Source of the DNA: Bretschneidera sinensis
Taxonomy: Eukaryota > Streptophyta > Magnoliopsida > Brassicales > Akaniaceae
Length of the DNA: 64,000 bases
Assembly (NCBI GenBank): GCA_023935145.1
Contig: CM043699.1
Location: forward strand, 124,509,036 to 124,573,035
Reading direction: 5' to 3'
Under the pieces are notes generated by a model. That model made no database searches, was not told the origin of the DNA, and saw nothing but the letters and a program-made list of their open reading frames with translations. Position 1 is the first letter of the stretch, and each line of letters starts with the position of its first letter. The position numbers were made by a program, and so were the translations under genes. Below are positions 1-11,595 of this stretch, one piece after another.

Positions 1-64
1 CAGAAAGGATAAGCTGTGGAGTGCCTCCCATGAGCGCTAAGTTTAACGTCTTCAGCCAGACCCA

Positions 65-1742
65 ACATTAGTAATCGTGCCCAACTAAACGCTCCACCAT
101 CTGATCAATAAATGGGAGTGAAAAATGATCCTTCAATGTGATAGCATTCAACTTACGGTAGTCTAGACACATTCTCCATCTTGACTGCACTCGAGTTGGA
201 ACCAACTCGTCGTCTTTATTTATTACTACCGTCAATCTAGCCTGTTTTTGCACGTCATGAATCGAGCTCACCCACTTGCTATTAAAGATTGGATAAAGGA
301 TCAGAACCTCTTGTATAGCTGAGTTGAGCCCTCTTTGTGGCTCCTTCGATGGCTTGGCATTCTCCTCAAAATGAAACTTGTGCATCACCACCGAGGGGCT
401 TATCCCCTTTATATCCTCAATAGTCCAGTCGATAGCTTCATTGTGCTATCTTAAAACATCCAATAATTTATCCTCTTGAGTATCAACCAAATCTGAAGCT
501 GTAGTCACAGGCAAAGAATCTGCGGGACCTAGGAACTTATACTTAAGATTGTCCGGTAAAGGCTTAAGTTCCTTCTTGGGGGGTTCAGGTGTTGTGGTTT
601 CCTCCGTCTCACTGATCTTTTGAGAGCAGACTCCAAAGTAACATTTGCTTGCTCAAACAACTTATTCAAATCCAAATCCTCTTCAAATTGAGCAAAGCAT
701 GCCTCCAGGGGGTCCTCAATACGTGATTCATCCATAGTCTCCTCCGTCTCACTGCTCTTCTGAGGATCAGACTCCAAAATGGCATTCACATCCTCGAGTA
801 ACTTATCTAAGCCCAAGTCCTCTCCAAAGTGAGCAAAGGATACCTCCAGGGGATCCTCAAACTCCTCTCCTTTCTTGGGCGCTTGTAATCTCTTAGGGTA
901 AGGTGCTTTAGGTAAAAACGACCTAGGGAGATCCTTAATGATAGGTGTGGCTATAGATGGCTCAGCATCTCTCTTTTCTTTTTTGCCACTTTCTTGCCCT
1001 TGTATAGGAGTTGATAAATTTTCCACCGCAAACTGTTCCTTCGGGGAGGATCAGGTTGACTGGGGAACTTTCCGTTCTCTCCTTCACCCAAGTGACTTGT
1101 GATTTGACCCATTTGACTCTCTAGCTAGGCAATGACTTGGGTGTTTACTATTGTTGCACTCCTTACTTCACTCATAGATTTGCTAGTCGTTTTCTTGAAA
1201 TCATTGAGAGCGTCCTCTAATGACTGTGAAACCGACACTGGCGCTTGAATGGGAGCTTGGTAAGCGGGTGATGGTGCTGGATAGGCGGAGTGACCATAAC
1301 TTGGAATTGGAGGAGGAAATTCGGGAGGGTATTGATTGTGAGCATGATAAGGGGTTCCTCCCTGATTCATCAGTTGGTTCTGCTCCCACAAAAAATCAAA
1401 GTGGTTCCACCACCCTGGATTGTATATTTCGGAGTAAAATCCATTTGATTTTCAACAACAGTCATTGAAAGCATTCGTTTGTTCCATGGGTTACTCGGCA
1501 AAAGTCGGCATTGATGAAAAATTCTGTGCTAAATGCATAGGACTAGCACAGATGGAACAGCTATCAACATTGAATGTATTGGCTTCAGTGATGGACTTAT
1601 CGGTCATCTTCATGAAATCCTTGAGGGCGTCCTCTAAATATTGTGAAACCGGTGCTGGATTCATCCACATTTTTGTTCTTTTTTTTGTGTAATTGTAAAT
1701 AAAATAAAATAAATCGAAAATCAAAATCAAAATCAAAATCAA
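65..1742 (-). pseudogene. Element I mosaic gag-pol remnant
   Basis: From 1742 downward the order is scrambled relative to elements B, D and F. A piece of the gag tail (VSQYLEDALKDFMKM) comes before the zinc-knuckle region (CSICASPMHLAQNF). The normal order follows: MNQGG-type proline-rich tail (about 1391-1340), then VSQSLEDALNDF again. The protease is deleted: the gag end (LQAPKKGEE, near 880) is fused to the acidic linker (EDPLE...FGEDLGLDKLL). That linker is then repeated (near 720-650). RT begins near 391 with HKFHFEENAKPS, has CLDYRKLNAITLKDHFSLPF, and stops abruptly at VERLVGHDY (about 68). Stops and frameshifts are frequent. It is not expected to be functional. Confidence 0.8.
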
Positions 1743-1840
1743 AAATTAAAATTAAAATTATAAAAATAAAACAAAAATGCTAACTAAACTAGTAGAAAAT
1801 TAAAATCAATTCAAATAAGAATTTCACAAACAAAACAATT

Positions 1841-1857
1841 TATCGGCAACAGCGCCA
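1841..1857 (-). other. Element I primer-binding site (tRNA-Asp type)
   Basis: The minus strand reads TGGCGCTGTTGCCGATA six bases inside the LTR end. The tRNA-Asp complementary form is TGGCGCCGTTGCCGGGGA, so the site carries a C-to-T change at a CpG and further changes at its 3' end. Confidence 0.85.
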
Positions 1858-1863
1858 AAAACT

Positions 1864-3093
1864 TGTTGTAAGTTTTAAATTACTCGCAAGTGCACGAGTC
1901 ATTTGCAATATAGCGTTGTGTAAGTGCGAGGTCGAATCCACAGGGAATTGTGTTGTGAAAATATAAATTTATCTAAACTAATCTTATCTTAACCTAGTTC
2001 CGAGTTTTGTATTATATGTTGCAAAATAAATAAAAGCTAAACTTAATTGATTTTAAAAACTAATAAAAAGACTAAGGTTTCTGAATCCACCCCGCCAAAG
2101 TTAAGCATATATCTCAATGTTCTAAAGATAGCCTATCAAAAAAATTCCATGAATCCAACTTAAAATAAAAAACAACAAATATCCCAATTAAACCAAAAGC
2201 ATCCAATGTATCCGCTTTTAACAAATCACAAAAGAAATCTAATTTAATCAAAAACAATTTGATGTATCCATCAGATGAAACACAAGGAATATCCAACAGA
2301 ACAATTTGAACACAATCAATCATAAGATTCTACTCAAATAATTGACAGAACATTTATACTAAAAATATCATAATTGTATAAACAAAACTGAAACTAATAT
2401 GCCAAATAACGGCAGGGCTTCATCTTCAACCTTAGTTGAAGATTCTAGCCACTCATAGTTATGAAACTACAGTTCATAATAAAAGTGCTAAACATTTAAC
2501 TAAAAAAAAATTAAATTTATTTACATGGGAGAAATTCCACTCGCTGTTGGGCGGCACTTCCCCTCGTGGTAGCAAAGCCTTCGGGATCCACCAGAATGCC
2601 AGCAGATGTCCACCGGTTAACACCGAATGGCTCAGGAATTGCACCCCGAATGATGAAGTCAGATTGTGTTTATATAGGGGGAGTCTCAGAGCACTGTAGG
2701 TTTCAGATTCGATGTGGGATATTGGCCCGAGTGCACTCGATCGCATGTCTTGTGCGCACGATCGCATGTGCGCTCAATCGCATGTCAGTTACGATCGATT
2801 GCAGATGCACTGAATTGCAAATATTTCGATGTGGGATGTTGACCATGCACTCGTTCGTAGGCAGGTGCGCTCGAGCGCAGATGTGCTCGATCGCATATCT
2901 CGTGCGATTGATCGTACTATGCGTCCTTTTTGCTCTTGAAGCTTGATATCTCCATAAATGCCTCATTTTCTCCACAAACCTATAAAAATACACAAAACAC
3001 AAAAAAGACATAAAATAAAGTGAAATAATACAAATTACGAACCTAACAAATATAAATTAAAGGACTTAAATCTGCAATATTTAAGACTCATCA
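1864..3093 (-). repeat. Element I 5' LTR (1,230 bp)
   Basis: On the minus strand it starts TGATGAGTCTTAAATATTGC at 3093 and ends CTTACAACA at 1864, directly before the PBS. A TATA box (TATATAAA on the minus strand) lies at 2669-2676. Between 2718 and 2915 there are several degenerate GCGATCGAGCGC-type palindromes. It aligns by eye along its length with the LTRs of element B. The open frames across it are fortuitous. Confidence 0.88.
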
Positions 3094-3570
3094 TACCACC
3101 AAAGCATAAGTTAATAATTTATTTTAATATTATCACTAGATATTTGATTTTTATTTAGATTACTTAAAGTAAATCTAACTCACCACGTAGCACTTAAAGC
3201 TACCCATGGATTACCTCCTTGCCTTTCTCGTTCCTCTCCGAAATTTCCCCCGGTTGCTGACCGTCAACACCTAATATAATATTTATATTAATTCTCTAAC
3301 TATTTCTTCAATTCTTCATAAACCACACCCTTTGAAAATTCCCACTTTGAATTCCATGAACTTTTATGAATGCTAAAAATTCAAAAATAAACACTACATT
3401 ATTACCTTATGTTTTTCTGATAGCTTCCCGTAGTTCTCTATAAAATTGTCCTGTAAATCGCTTCGAAATTTTGCCTTTCAACCTTTCTTTGGGTCCCCAA
3501 GTGTTTAAAGAAAACGAGTAGTTTGAAGGAAAATAAACGAAATTTGGTAAGAAATTTTTTAAGTAAAGTG

Positions 3571-3628
<58 letters not shown>

Positions 3629-3964
3629 AACGAAATTAAATCTTCAGCCACCCTTTCTTGCCACGAAATGGCTACCTGTCCAACATGCCTTATTTCTTTC
3701 TTCCGCCACCTGTTGCCACGTTTTTTTTGAAAAAAAAAATATAATATATATTTTTTTCTTTTTCTTTTTCCTTCTTTTCATACTGGACACATCCAGATTT
3801 TTTTTTCTTTTTCTTTGTAACTATGCCCCCATGTATCCAGTTTTTTTTTCAAAAGAATTATTTTATTCAACAGTAAATCCTTCGCATAAATATATTATTT
3901 TAATTTTCATGTCATATTTATTCAATTATTTCTTTATCCTTATTTTACGATTACGGGTATTACA
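3094..3964 (-). repeat. Element J: truncated Tekay/Del-like LTR
   Basis: On the minus strand the sequence begins TGTAATACCCGTAATCG at 3964, matching the LTR start of element C (TGTAATATCCGTA). It later contains the block ACGTGGTGAGTTAGATTTACT, also found in C's LTR (about 33230-33250). It interrupts the RNase H sequence of element G at 3965 and is itself cut at 3093 by element I. No internal region is visible, so it could be a solo LTR or the end of an element extending to the left. Confidence 0.7.
3574..3626. repeat. (TA)n microsatellite in the J LTR
   Basis: An uninterrupted run of about 26 TA dinucleotides, probably expanded after insertion. It produces a meaningless tyrosine/isoleucine reading frame. 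Confidence 0.98.
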
Positions 3965-5330
3965 GTAAGTACTTAAGGCTCTTGTGGTCCGTGAATATCT
4001 CATAACTAGCTCTATATAAGTGATGTCTCCAAATTGTTAATGCAAAAAGTATTGCTGCTAACTCCAAATCATAGGTGGGGTAATTCTTCTCATGATTCTT
4101 CAGCTGCTAAGATGCATAAGCTATGACCTTCCTATGTTGCATTAAAAAACAACCTAAACCCTGGTGTGATGCATCACTGTAGAGCACGAACCCCTCATTA
4201 CTTGATGGAATGATTAACACCGGTGTTGTTGTCAAATTTTCCTTCAGTAGTAGGAAACTCCTTTCACAATCATTCGACCATATGAATTTTCTCTTTCTCG
4301 TCAACTTAGTTAAAGCAATTACAATGAATGAAAAATTTTGGATGAATCTCCAAAAATATCTTGGCAATCCCAAGAAACTTCTCACTTTGGTCACATTCGT
4401 AGGTCTCTCCTAACCTAAAATTGCTTCGACCTTTTGGAGATCTACCGCCACACCTGCTTCCGACACTACATATCCCAGAATTGCGACTTCATTTAACCAA
4501 AACCTACACTTACTGAACTTGGCATAAAGCTTCTCATTTTTAAGACTTCCCAATATAGCTTCCAAATGTCTATCATTATCATCTTCACTCTTCGAGTACA
4601 TTAGGATATTATCGATGAAGACTACGACAAATTTATCCAAGAAAGGCCTAAATACTCTAGTCATCAAATCCATAAAATCTACAGAGGTGTTCATCAAACC
4701 TAAAGGCATAATTAAGAATTCATAATGACCATACCGTGTTCGAAAAGAAGTTTTTGGTACATTTGAATCCTTGATTCATAACTGATGGTATCCCGACCTC
4801 AAGTCTATCTTGGAAAACACTTTTGCTCCTTACAGTTGTTCAAAAAGATCATCAATCCAGGACAATGGGTACTTGTTACGATTGTATTCTTGTTCAATTT
4901 CCTATAATCAATATAAAGTCCCATCCTTCTTCTTAACAAACAAAACTGGGGCTCCTCAAGGTGATATACTAGGACGAACGAATCGCTTATCTAACAATTC
5001 TTGCAATTGAACTTGGATTTCCTTTAATTCCATTAGCGCCATTCGATAAGGGGCCATTGAAATGGCAGTGGAATCGAGGGCTAGGTCAATAGAGAATTCG
5101 ATTTCCCTACTAGGTGGCAGACCAGCTAATTCCTCAATCAAGACATCTATGAAGTTCTTGACCACATGCATTCCTTCCATCTTCACACTTTCCTCATTAG
5201 AATTGATTACATAAGCCAAATAACCTTCACACCCTTTCTTTAATAGCTTCCTAGCTAAAATATCAGAGATAATACATTGAGAAAGTATTTTACGCTCCCC
5301 TTGAAAGGTAAACTCCTCTTCTCCCGAAAT
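3965..5330 (-). pseudogene. Element G reverse transcriptase and RNase H (degenerate)
   Basis: On the minus strand: the RT amino end at about 5219-4956 (AYVINSNEESVKMEG, then APYRMALMELKEIQVQLQELL). The following RT segment (4955-4710) is broken by stops. The palm continues at 4709-4410 with [20 protein letters not shown] and [25 protein letters not shown]; the catalytic FIDD motif reads FIDN, losing one of the two aspartates. Next are the thumb and RNase H (4394-4107), with RSFLGLPRYFWRFIQNFS and [18 protein letters not shown] final RNase H piece near 4020-3965 contains DHKSLKYL. The missing catalytic aspartate and many stops mark it as dead. Wording is closest to the intact polyprotein of element C. 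Confidence 0.85.
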
Positions 5331-6349
5331 TCAAAAGATCACCATCTTCTTAAAACAATCCACCCAAGCATGATATATGGCTAACCAATCTATACCCAAA
5401 ATCAATTCAAAGTCTTTCATCTTCAAAGGAAACAAATGCACCCTAAATTCTATATTTCCAATTTTCAAGGTACAATCCCGGTACACCCATTTAATTTCTA
5501 TCATTTCTCCTATAGGAGTCTCGACAATCAAATTACTATTTAAACGTAATTTAGGCGAATCCGCAAACAATATAAATAAAGTGGATACCAAAGAATGAGT
5601 TGCTCCGGGATCAATCAATATTCTAGCATTTCTACCGAAAATAGAAACCATACCAGTCACGACATCGGGTGTAGCTTGGGCATCCTGATGGGTAATAGTA
5701 TAGACATGACTCTGTCCCTGCTGATTCTTATTTGTATTTCCTCTTCCCACTATAGCCTCTTGACATTGAGTCCTACTCCTACCACCTCCAAATCCACTTC
5801 TTTGACTTGGTTGGCCTCTACTAGGCCCCTAGTAGTACTCATTTTGGTTTGTGATTTGAACTTTGACTAACACTCTGAGCCCCCATGGCCACTCTGACCA
5901 TAGACAAAGAATAGTCAACTCTTCATTATAGGGCAATCCCCAAGGCAATGTCCAGTCAAGCTACAACGATAACATGACCCATTGGGGCAGTTTTAGGAAA
6001 AGTGGCCCACCTGACCATATTGGAAATAAGCATTGGAACCTAATCCAAAGACCACGCCACCTCCCCTACCTTTAGTACCTACTTCTCTGCTCTAAGCTCC
6101 ATTGGAGTCGATTGTCCTAAAATTATTTAATTTCCTCCTATTAAACTCTGAGTAATTGATGCTGTCGACCTATATTGTTGATTTTGATTCATCTCAAAAG
6201 GTTTACTCCCCACACTATGTCCTCATTGAGTAACTGATCTACTTCTCTGAGGAGGGCGGCTATTTGGGATTCCAAATCCATAACCACTCTCTCTAACATC
6301 TTCTGACCTACCTCTCTTTTTCCTTTCACGTCACCTCATCCACTCCATA
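5331..6349 (-). pseudogene. Element G protease and zinc-knuckle region
   Basis: The open stretch 5750-5331 encodes a retropepsin-like protease with the flap and active-site block ARILIDPGATHSLVST and the end motif [22 protein letters not shown]. The active site reads D-P-G, as in element C, where D-S/T-G is usual. Upstream on the minus strand (about 6340-5760) a serine/glutamine-rich spacer and a decayed zinc knuckle can be read through several stops and frameshifts. The segment ends at 6349, where element H inserted; gag resumes at 11596. Confidence 0.8.
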
Positions 6350-6726
6350 TGTTACAAGGAAAAAGCTAAGGGACAGGGCTACCTTAGCTAAGATAACAAA
6401 GTTTGGGCTAATTGTTGTGCGTGAAGGATAGCAGGGTGAACAGTGCACTGGCAACAATCCGGAAGGAAAGAAAGGATAGGAGAAAAGTAAACTAAAGAAT
6501 GAAGGAAGAGGCTCTAAGGAAAAGTTGAAAGGAGACAGTTAAAGTGGTTAGAAGTCAGTTAGAAGACAGTTGCAGGCATGTTTTTTAATTATTACGGTAG
6601 CTAATGAATAAAACCTTTTAGAAGCTCTCTTGTACTCAAAATAAGATCCCTTTTCCCTTTAGAAACCTCCAACTCTTTCCCCAAATTCTTTTTTTTCTTC
6701 CACTGTCAACACTTTAACCTCTATCA
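6350..6726 (+). repeat. Element H 5' LTR (377 bp)
   Basis: Starts TGTTACAAGGAAAAAGC and ends CCTCTATCA. Compared with the 3' LTR it lacks about 100 bp in the middle, including the segment with the TATA box. The sequence after it (TGGTACTTTCATTG) keeps only a poor match to a tRNA-Met PBS. Confidence 0.82.
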
Positions 6727-6753
6727 ACTGGTACTTTCATTGTTCCTATAACA

Positions 6754-7830
6754 ATGGCAGATGGATTAAGGTCTAAGAATGACAAAAGAGAGTTTTCTTG
6801 GGATAAACTTGGAAAGTTTATCAGGGAGGAAATCACTACAGCAATCAGACCAATGTAGTAGGAGATAGATACCATCAAGTAACAACAAAACAAAGAAAGG
6901 TTATCTTTTTCTACTCAAGTTTCAGATCAGGACCTGCAACAACAGTCCAATCCATTATCTCAACTAAAAAATTTGAGACTTCAGTTACCAAGATTCAAGG
7001 AAGAAGACCCCACTAACTGGATCTTCAAGTAGAATAGTTCTTTTTTTAGACATCCATGATGATGAAAAATTGTCCTTAATTTCTTTTCACCTAGAAAGAC
7101 CAACAGCTAGTTGGTACCAGTGTACACACCACAATAAAATGATTCATTCTTGGTCATAATTTATAGAAGCCTTTCAATCAGGATTCAGACCTTCAGTTTA
7201 TGAAGAACCTCAATGAGCCTTGGCAAAATTGACTCAAGATACTACTATGCTAGCCTATCAGGCTAAATTTGAAGCCTTATCCAGCAAAGTTACTGGACTA
7301 CCTAATTAATTATTGATGAATTGTTTCATTTCAGGATTGAAACCATATATTAGAAGAAAGGTTCTTACTCATAGACGTCAGGACTATCATGATGCAGTAG
7401 GGTTGGCAAGGCTGCAAGAAGATAGATGGAGAGACACTACTAGGTCTTCTAAACCCTAACAATCAAGAATTAATCCTAAACCTCCCAATCCAAATCACAC
7501 TTCCATCACCACCACAGCACCATCCCATCCTCAACTTACCAAAACAATACCACCTCAGACCTCCGAATACCAAATGAAAAGGCTTTCCCCTAAGGAGATG
7601 CAAACTAGAATAGAAAAAGGCATCTGCTTCTATTGTGATGACAAGTTCCATCCTAGTCACCAGTGCAAAGCCAAGAGCTCCTTTTTACTTCTGGTAGGTT
7701 GTGATCAAGATGATCAAGAACCAAAATTTTTAACCCATTTGCCACCCTTGAGGAAGATCATGCCCCACAGATCTCCCTTCATGTTTTTTTTGGTTAGAAG
7801 ATACCAAAAATAATCAAGCTTCAAGGCTCA
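6754..7830 (+). pseudogene. Element H gag with zinc knuckle
   Basis: Begins at an ATG reading MADGLRSKNDKREFSWDKLG. The capsid-like region contains LPRFKEEDPTNWIFK, ISFHLERPTASWYQ, then LKPYIRRKVLTHRRQDYHDAVGLARLQEDRW, a pattern seen in Reina-type chromoviral gags. At 7574-7700 comes MQTRIEKGICFYCDDKFHPSHQCK, the C-x2-C-x4-H-x4-C knuckle of that group. In-frame stops (near 6858, 7030 and 7215) and a frameshift disable it. Confidence 0.82.
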
Positions 7831-10800
7831 ATCAAGAACCATCTTGTTCACATACTAATTGATGAGGGGAGCACACATAATTTCATTCAATAAAGGATAG
7901 CTATTTTTCTTGACTTACCTATCACTCTTTCCTCCCATTATCAAGTCCAGGTTGGCAATGGGGAGTACCTCTCTTGTGTAAGACTTTGTCAGTAAACAAA
8001 ACTTTCATAACAGAATTACACTTGTACAAGTAACTTTTATGCCATAGCATTGCAAGAAGCAGATTTCATTTTGGGTGTGCAATAGTTACGGGAATTGGGC
8101 CCTATCACTACTGACTATAATTACATAGAGTACAGCTGCAAGGACAGTATGAGGTAACAGCTCAACATATTTCCTGTAGTTCTTTTACTAAACTGTCTAA
8201 GCATGATAGTGTACATTCTTGCTTTCTTTTAATGTCTATGCATGATAACATACCTAAAGAACCGATTGACTCTTCCTTACACACTCTAGAAATATTAGCC
8301 CTCCTACAGGAATTCAGTCTTGTCTTTGTCACACCTAGTACATTACCCTCTCCTAGACCTAATGACCATAAGATCACTCTTGAATCAACTAAAAGACTTG
8401 TAAATGTGAGACCATACAGATATCCTCATTACTAAAAAGTTGAAAAAAAAAAATTACTCAGTACAATGCTTGCAGAAGGCATTATTTGACCAAGCATTAG
8501 TCCCTACAATTCTCCTATGCTTCCAGTTAAAAAAAAAATGGAATTTAGAGGTTTTATGTAGATTATAGAGCTCTAAATGCTCTAACTATCAAAAACAAAT
8601 TCCCAATACCTATTGTGGATGAACTCATGGATGAGTTGCATGGTGCTATAGTCTATTCTAAGTATCACCATATAAGAATGCGTGTATAAGACATTCATAA
8701 AACAATCTTCAGAACACACCAGGGCCATTATGAATTCAAATTGATGCCTTTTGGACTCACAAATGCCCCTACAACATTCCAAGCCACAATGAACAAACTT
8801 TTTACCCCATTTCTTAAGAAGATTTGTCATTATCTTCTTTGATGATATATTGGTGCACAACAAAAGCATTTATGATCACATAGGCTATCTGAGGGAGATT
8901 TTGCATTTCCTTCAACACAACACCCTTTTTTTTTAAAGATGAGTAAGGGCCATTTTACTAAGGAATCCATTGATTACTTGGGGCACATTATTAGTGCCAG
9001 AGGGATTGAGCTTGACCAGTCTAAAATTCAAGCCATGCTTGAGTGGCCTACTCTTACTACACCAAAACATTTGAGAGGATTCCTAGGTTTAACAGGATAC
9101 TACAGAAGATTTGTTAGGAATTATGCTAATATTACTAGCCCCTTGATAGACCTACTGAAGAAAGAAGCCTTCCACTAGTACATTACAGCTTAAACAGCAT
9201 TTGAGCAACTCAAAACTACCATGGCTTCTACACCAGTACTCAATCTTCTTAACTTTTTGTAAACTATTCACCTTGGAGACAGATTCTAATGATTTTGGTA
9301 TTGGTGTTGTCCTATTGCAACCACCTCACCCTATAGCATTTTTTAGTAATAAAATGGGCCTCATAATGCAGTCTTAATTGCTTACATCAGGGAGTTGTAT
9401 GCTATCACTGCTGCTGTTAAGAAATGGAGACAATATCTCTTTAGTACCACATTCTTTATTAAAACCAATCATAAGAGCCTTAAATATCTTATGGATCATA
9501 CCATCCAAACCTTTAAGCAGCAGTACTACCTTACCAAATTATTAAGCTTTTCTTATAAGATATTTTACAGTTCTGGACCCATCAACAAGGTAACAGATAC
9601 TCTCTCCAGACTTCCCCTGGAATCAAAAGTGCACACTTGTTTAGCCCTCTCCATTCCACAGTTTCAATTTATGGACAACCTCAAGAAGGAACACTTAGTT
9701 GATCCTACAATCCAGACTTTACAAAATAAGTGCATTACTAATCCCTTGCACCATCAAGCCTGGTCATTCAAAAATGGAATCTTATACTACAAGGGCAGAT
9801 TTTTTTTGGGACCACATTCTTCTTTAAATGAAATCTTCCTTGGTGAATGCCACACTACTTCCACTGGTGGCCATACTGGCATTGACATAACATTTGCTAG
9901 GCTCTTAGAGAGTTTTCATTGGAAAGGCATAAAGCAGGATGTGATACACTTTATCTCTTATTGTTTACATGTCAATAGGTAAATCCATTTAACACTAAAC
10001 TCTATGGCTTATTGCAACCACTGCCAGTCCATGAACAAATATGGGAGGACATTGCCATGGATTTCATTACACACATTCCATCCTCCTATGGATTTACTAC
10101 AATCCTAGTCATTATGGATAGACTTAGCAAGTATGCTCACTTTTCTCCTCTTAAATCCCATTTCACTGTAACCAAAGTAGCCCAGGTTTTCTTAAACACT
10201 GTATTTAAACTTCATGGGATTCTTAAATCCGTAGTCAGTGATAGGGATCCCCTTTTCACCAACCAATTTTAGCAATCCCTCTTCAAAAGGAACTAACTTA
10301 AAAAAGAACACCTCCTACCATTCACAAACTGATGGCCAGATAGAAAATCTCAACAAATGTTTGGAACAGTATCTAAGAGTATTTACTTCTGATCACTAGC
10401 TTTTGTCTACTTACTTAACCTGTGCTGAGTATCATTACAACACAAGCTTACACTCCTCCCTCGGTACATCTCCATTCTAACTAGTCTATGGCAGATTCCC
10501 ACCAAATTTGTCTACCTACATTAAAGGGTCTTCCTCTAATGAAGTTTTGGAACATACACTTAGCACTAGAGACACCATTCTAACTCAGGTGAATGATCAT
10601 TTACTCAAAGCCCAGCACATGATGAAGCAAAATATTGACAGATACAGGACTAAAATAACTTTTCAAGTGGGTGATTGGGTCCTCTTTAAGCTTTAGCCAT
10701 ATAAGCAACCGTCAACTGCTTCCAGATCCTCTCAAAATGCTGACAGAGATTTTTTGGCCCATTTCAAATCCTAGAAAGAATATGATAGGTGGCCAACAAA

Positions 10801-11100
10801 CTCCAACTACTAGCTAACTGCAAACTACACCCTATATTCCACATCTCTATTCTCAAACCATTTAGAGGGTCCTCCATCACATCCTCAAAGCTACCAAAAG
10901 AATGTACCACATCTTCTCCAATTTTTAAACCAACACTATCTTAGGAGAATGTGAAGTATGGCAACAGGCCAATGGATCAAATATTATCTCATTCAGTGGG
11001 ATAAACTCCACTAGATGAGGCTTCTTGGGAGAATGCCAGCACTATTTAGTTTCTTTTACCTCATCAACACTTTGAGGACAAGGTGCTTCCCCATGAGGGA
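7831..11100 (+). pseudogene. Element H protease, RT, RNase H, integrase, chromodomain
   Basis: Protease remains near 7840-8100 (ILIDEGSTHNFIQ, an altered D-S-G). RT spans about 8420-9180, with [42 protein letters not shown] and IDYLGHIISARGIELDQSK. RNase H runs about 9230-9620, with TNHKSLKYLMDHTIQTFKQQ. The integrase zinc-binding part ends near 9980. The integrase core is at 10012-10270, with DFITHIPSSYGFTTILVIMDRLSKYAHF and [13 protein letters not shown], followed by a broken third catalytic block near 10320. After KPF at about 10865, a chromodomain-like tail (near 10980-11095) reads in shifting frames, including EASWEN. Multiple stops and frameshifts are present. Confidence 0.82.
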
Positions 11101-11105
11101 AGTAT

Positions 11106-11590
11106 TGTTAATAGAAAAAGGCTAAGGAACAAGGCTACCTTAGCTAAGCCAACAAGGTCTGGACAAATTGCTATGTGTGAAAGACAGCAGGGTGAACAGT
11201 GCATTGGCAGTAAGGGTAAATAGTGAATTAGCAACAACTCGGAAGGAAAGAAAAAAGATGAGAAAAGTAGGCTAAAAAAGGAATGAAGAGGCTCTAAGAA
11301 TGAGCTGAAAGGAGATAGGTAAAGTGGTTAGAGGTCAGTTAGAAGACAATTACAGTTAGTTAGAAAAACAGTTATGAAGTAGTTATAATTCTGTTGGTTG
11401 GTTGTATCTGATGTAGAGGCTATTGCAGCCTTATAAATAGGCTTCTTTTGTAATAATTGAGAAAGCTAATAAAGAAAACATTTTAGTAGTTCTCTTATAC
11501 TTGAAACAAGACCTTTTTCCCTTCACAAACTTCCAACTCTTTCCCCAAATTCTTCTTCTTTTTCTACTGTCCACACTTTAACATCCATCA
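11106..11590 (+). repeat. Element H 3' LTR (485 bp)
   Basis: Starts TGTTAATAGAAAAAGGC and ends ACATCCATCA. It keeps a TATA box (TATAAATA, 11432-11439) and a polyadenylation-like AATAAAG after it. A purine-rich tract (CATGAGGGAAGTAT) precedes it at about 11092-11105. Confidence 0.85.
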
Positions 11591-11595
11591 CCATC

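Larger units (their letters stand above)
1..3093 (-). mobile_element. Element I: rearranged Athila-like Ty3/gypsy element, 3' end outside the window
   Basis: Read on the minus strand, a complete 5' LTR (3093 down to 1864) is followed by a tRNA-Asp type PBS, a short leader, gag fragments, an acidic linker, a piece of reverse transcriptase, and then the conserved post-coding block at 1-55. Protease, most of RT, RNase H and integrase are missing, so it could only have moved with enzymes in trans. Its LTR is closest to that of element B. It sits inside the LTR of element J: J sequence begins at 3094. The left end and so the TSD lie outside the window. Confidence 0.85.
6350..11590 (+). mobile_element. 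Element H: Reina-type chromovirus remnant
   Basis: Two related short LTRs (6350-6726 and 11106-11590) flank gag, protease, RT, RNase H and integrase in plus orientation, followed by a decayed chromodomain. The flanking 5-mers are CCATA (6345-6349) and CCATC (11591-11595), a TSD with one later change. It lies inside the gag of element G on the opposite strand. All coding parts carry stops or frameshifts, and the LTRs differ by large indels, so it is an old insertion. Confidence 0.85.

Noticed and set aside
2436..3011. Several frames of about 90-125 codons on both strands
   Set aside because: They lie within the LTR of element I and follow the CG-rich palindrome cluster, which is poor in stop codons; no family resemblance.
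3574..3626. TA repeat as a cruciform or regulatory site
   Set aside because: It is a plain microsatellite, a similar one occurs in the F leader (14209-14259), and nothing links it to a function.
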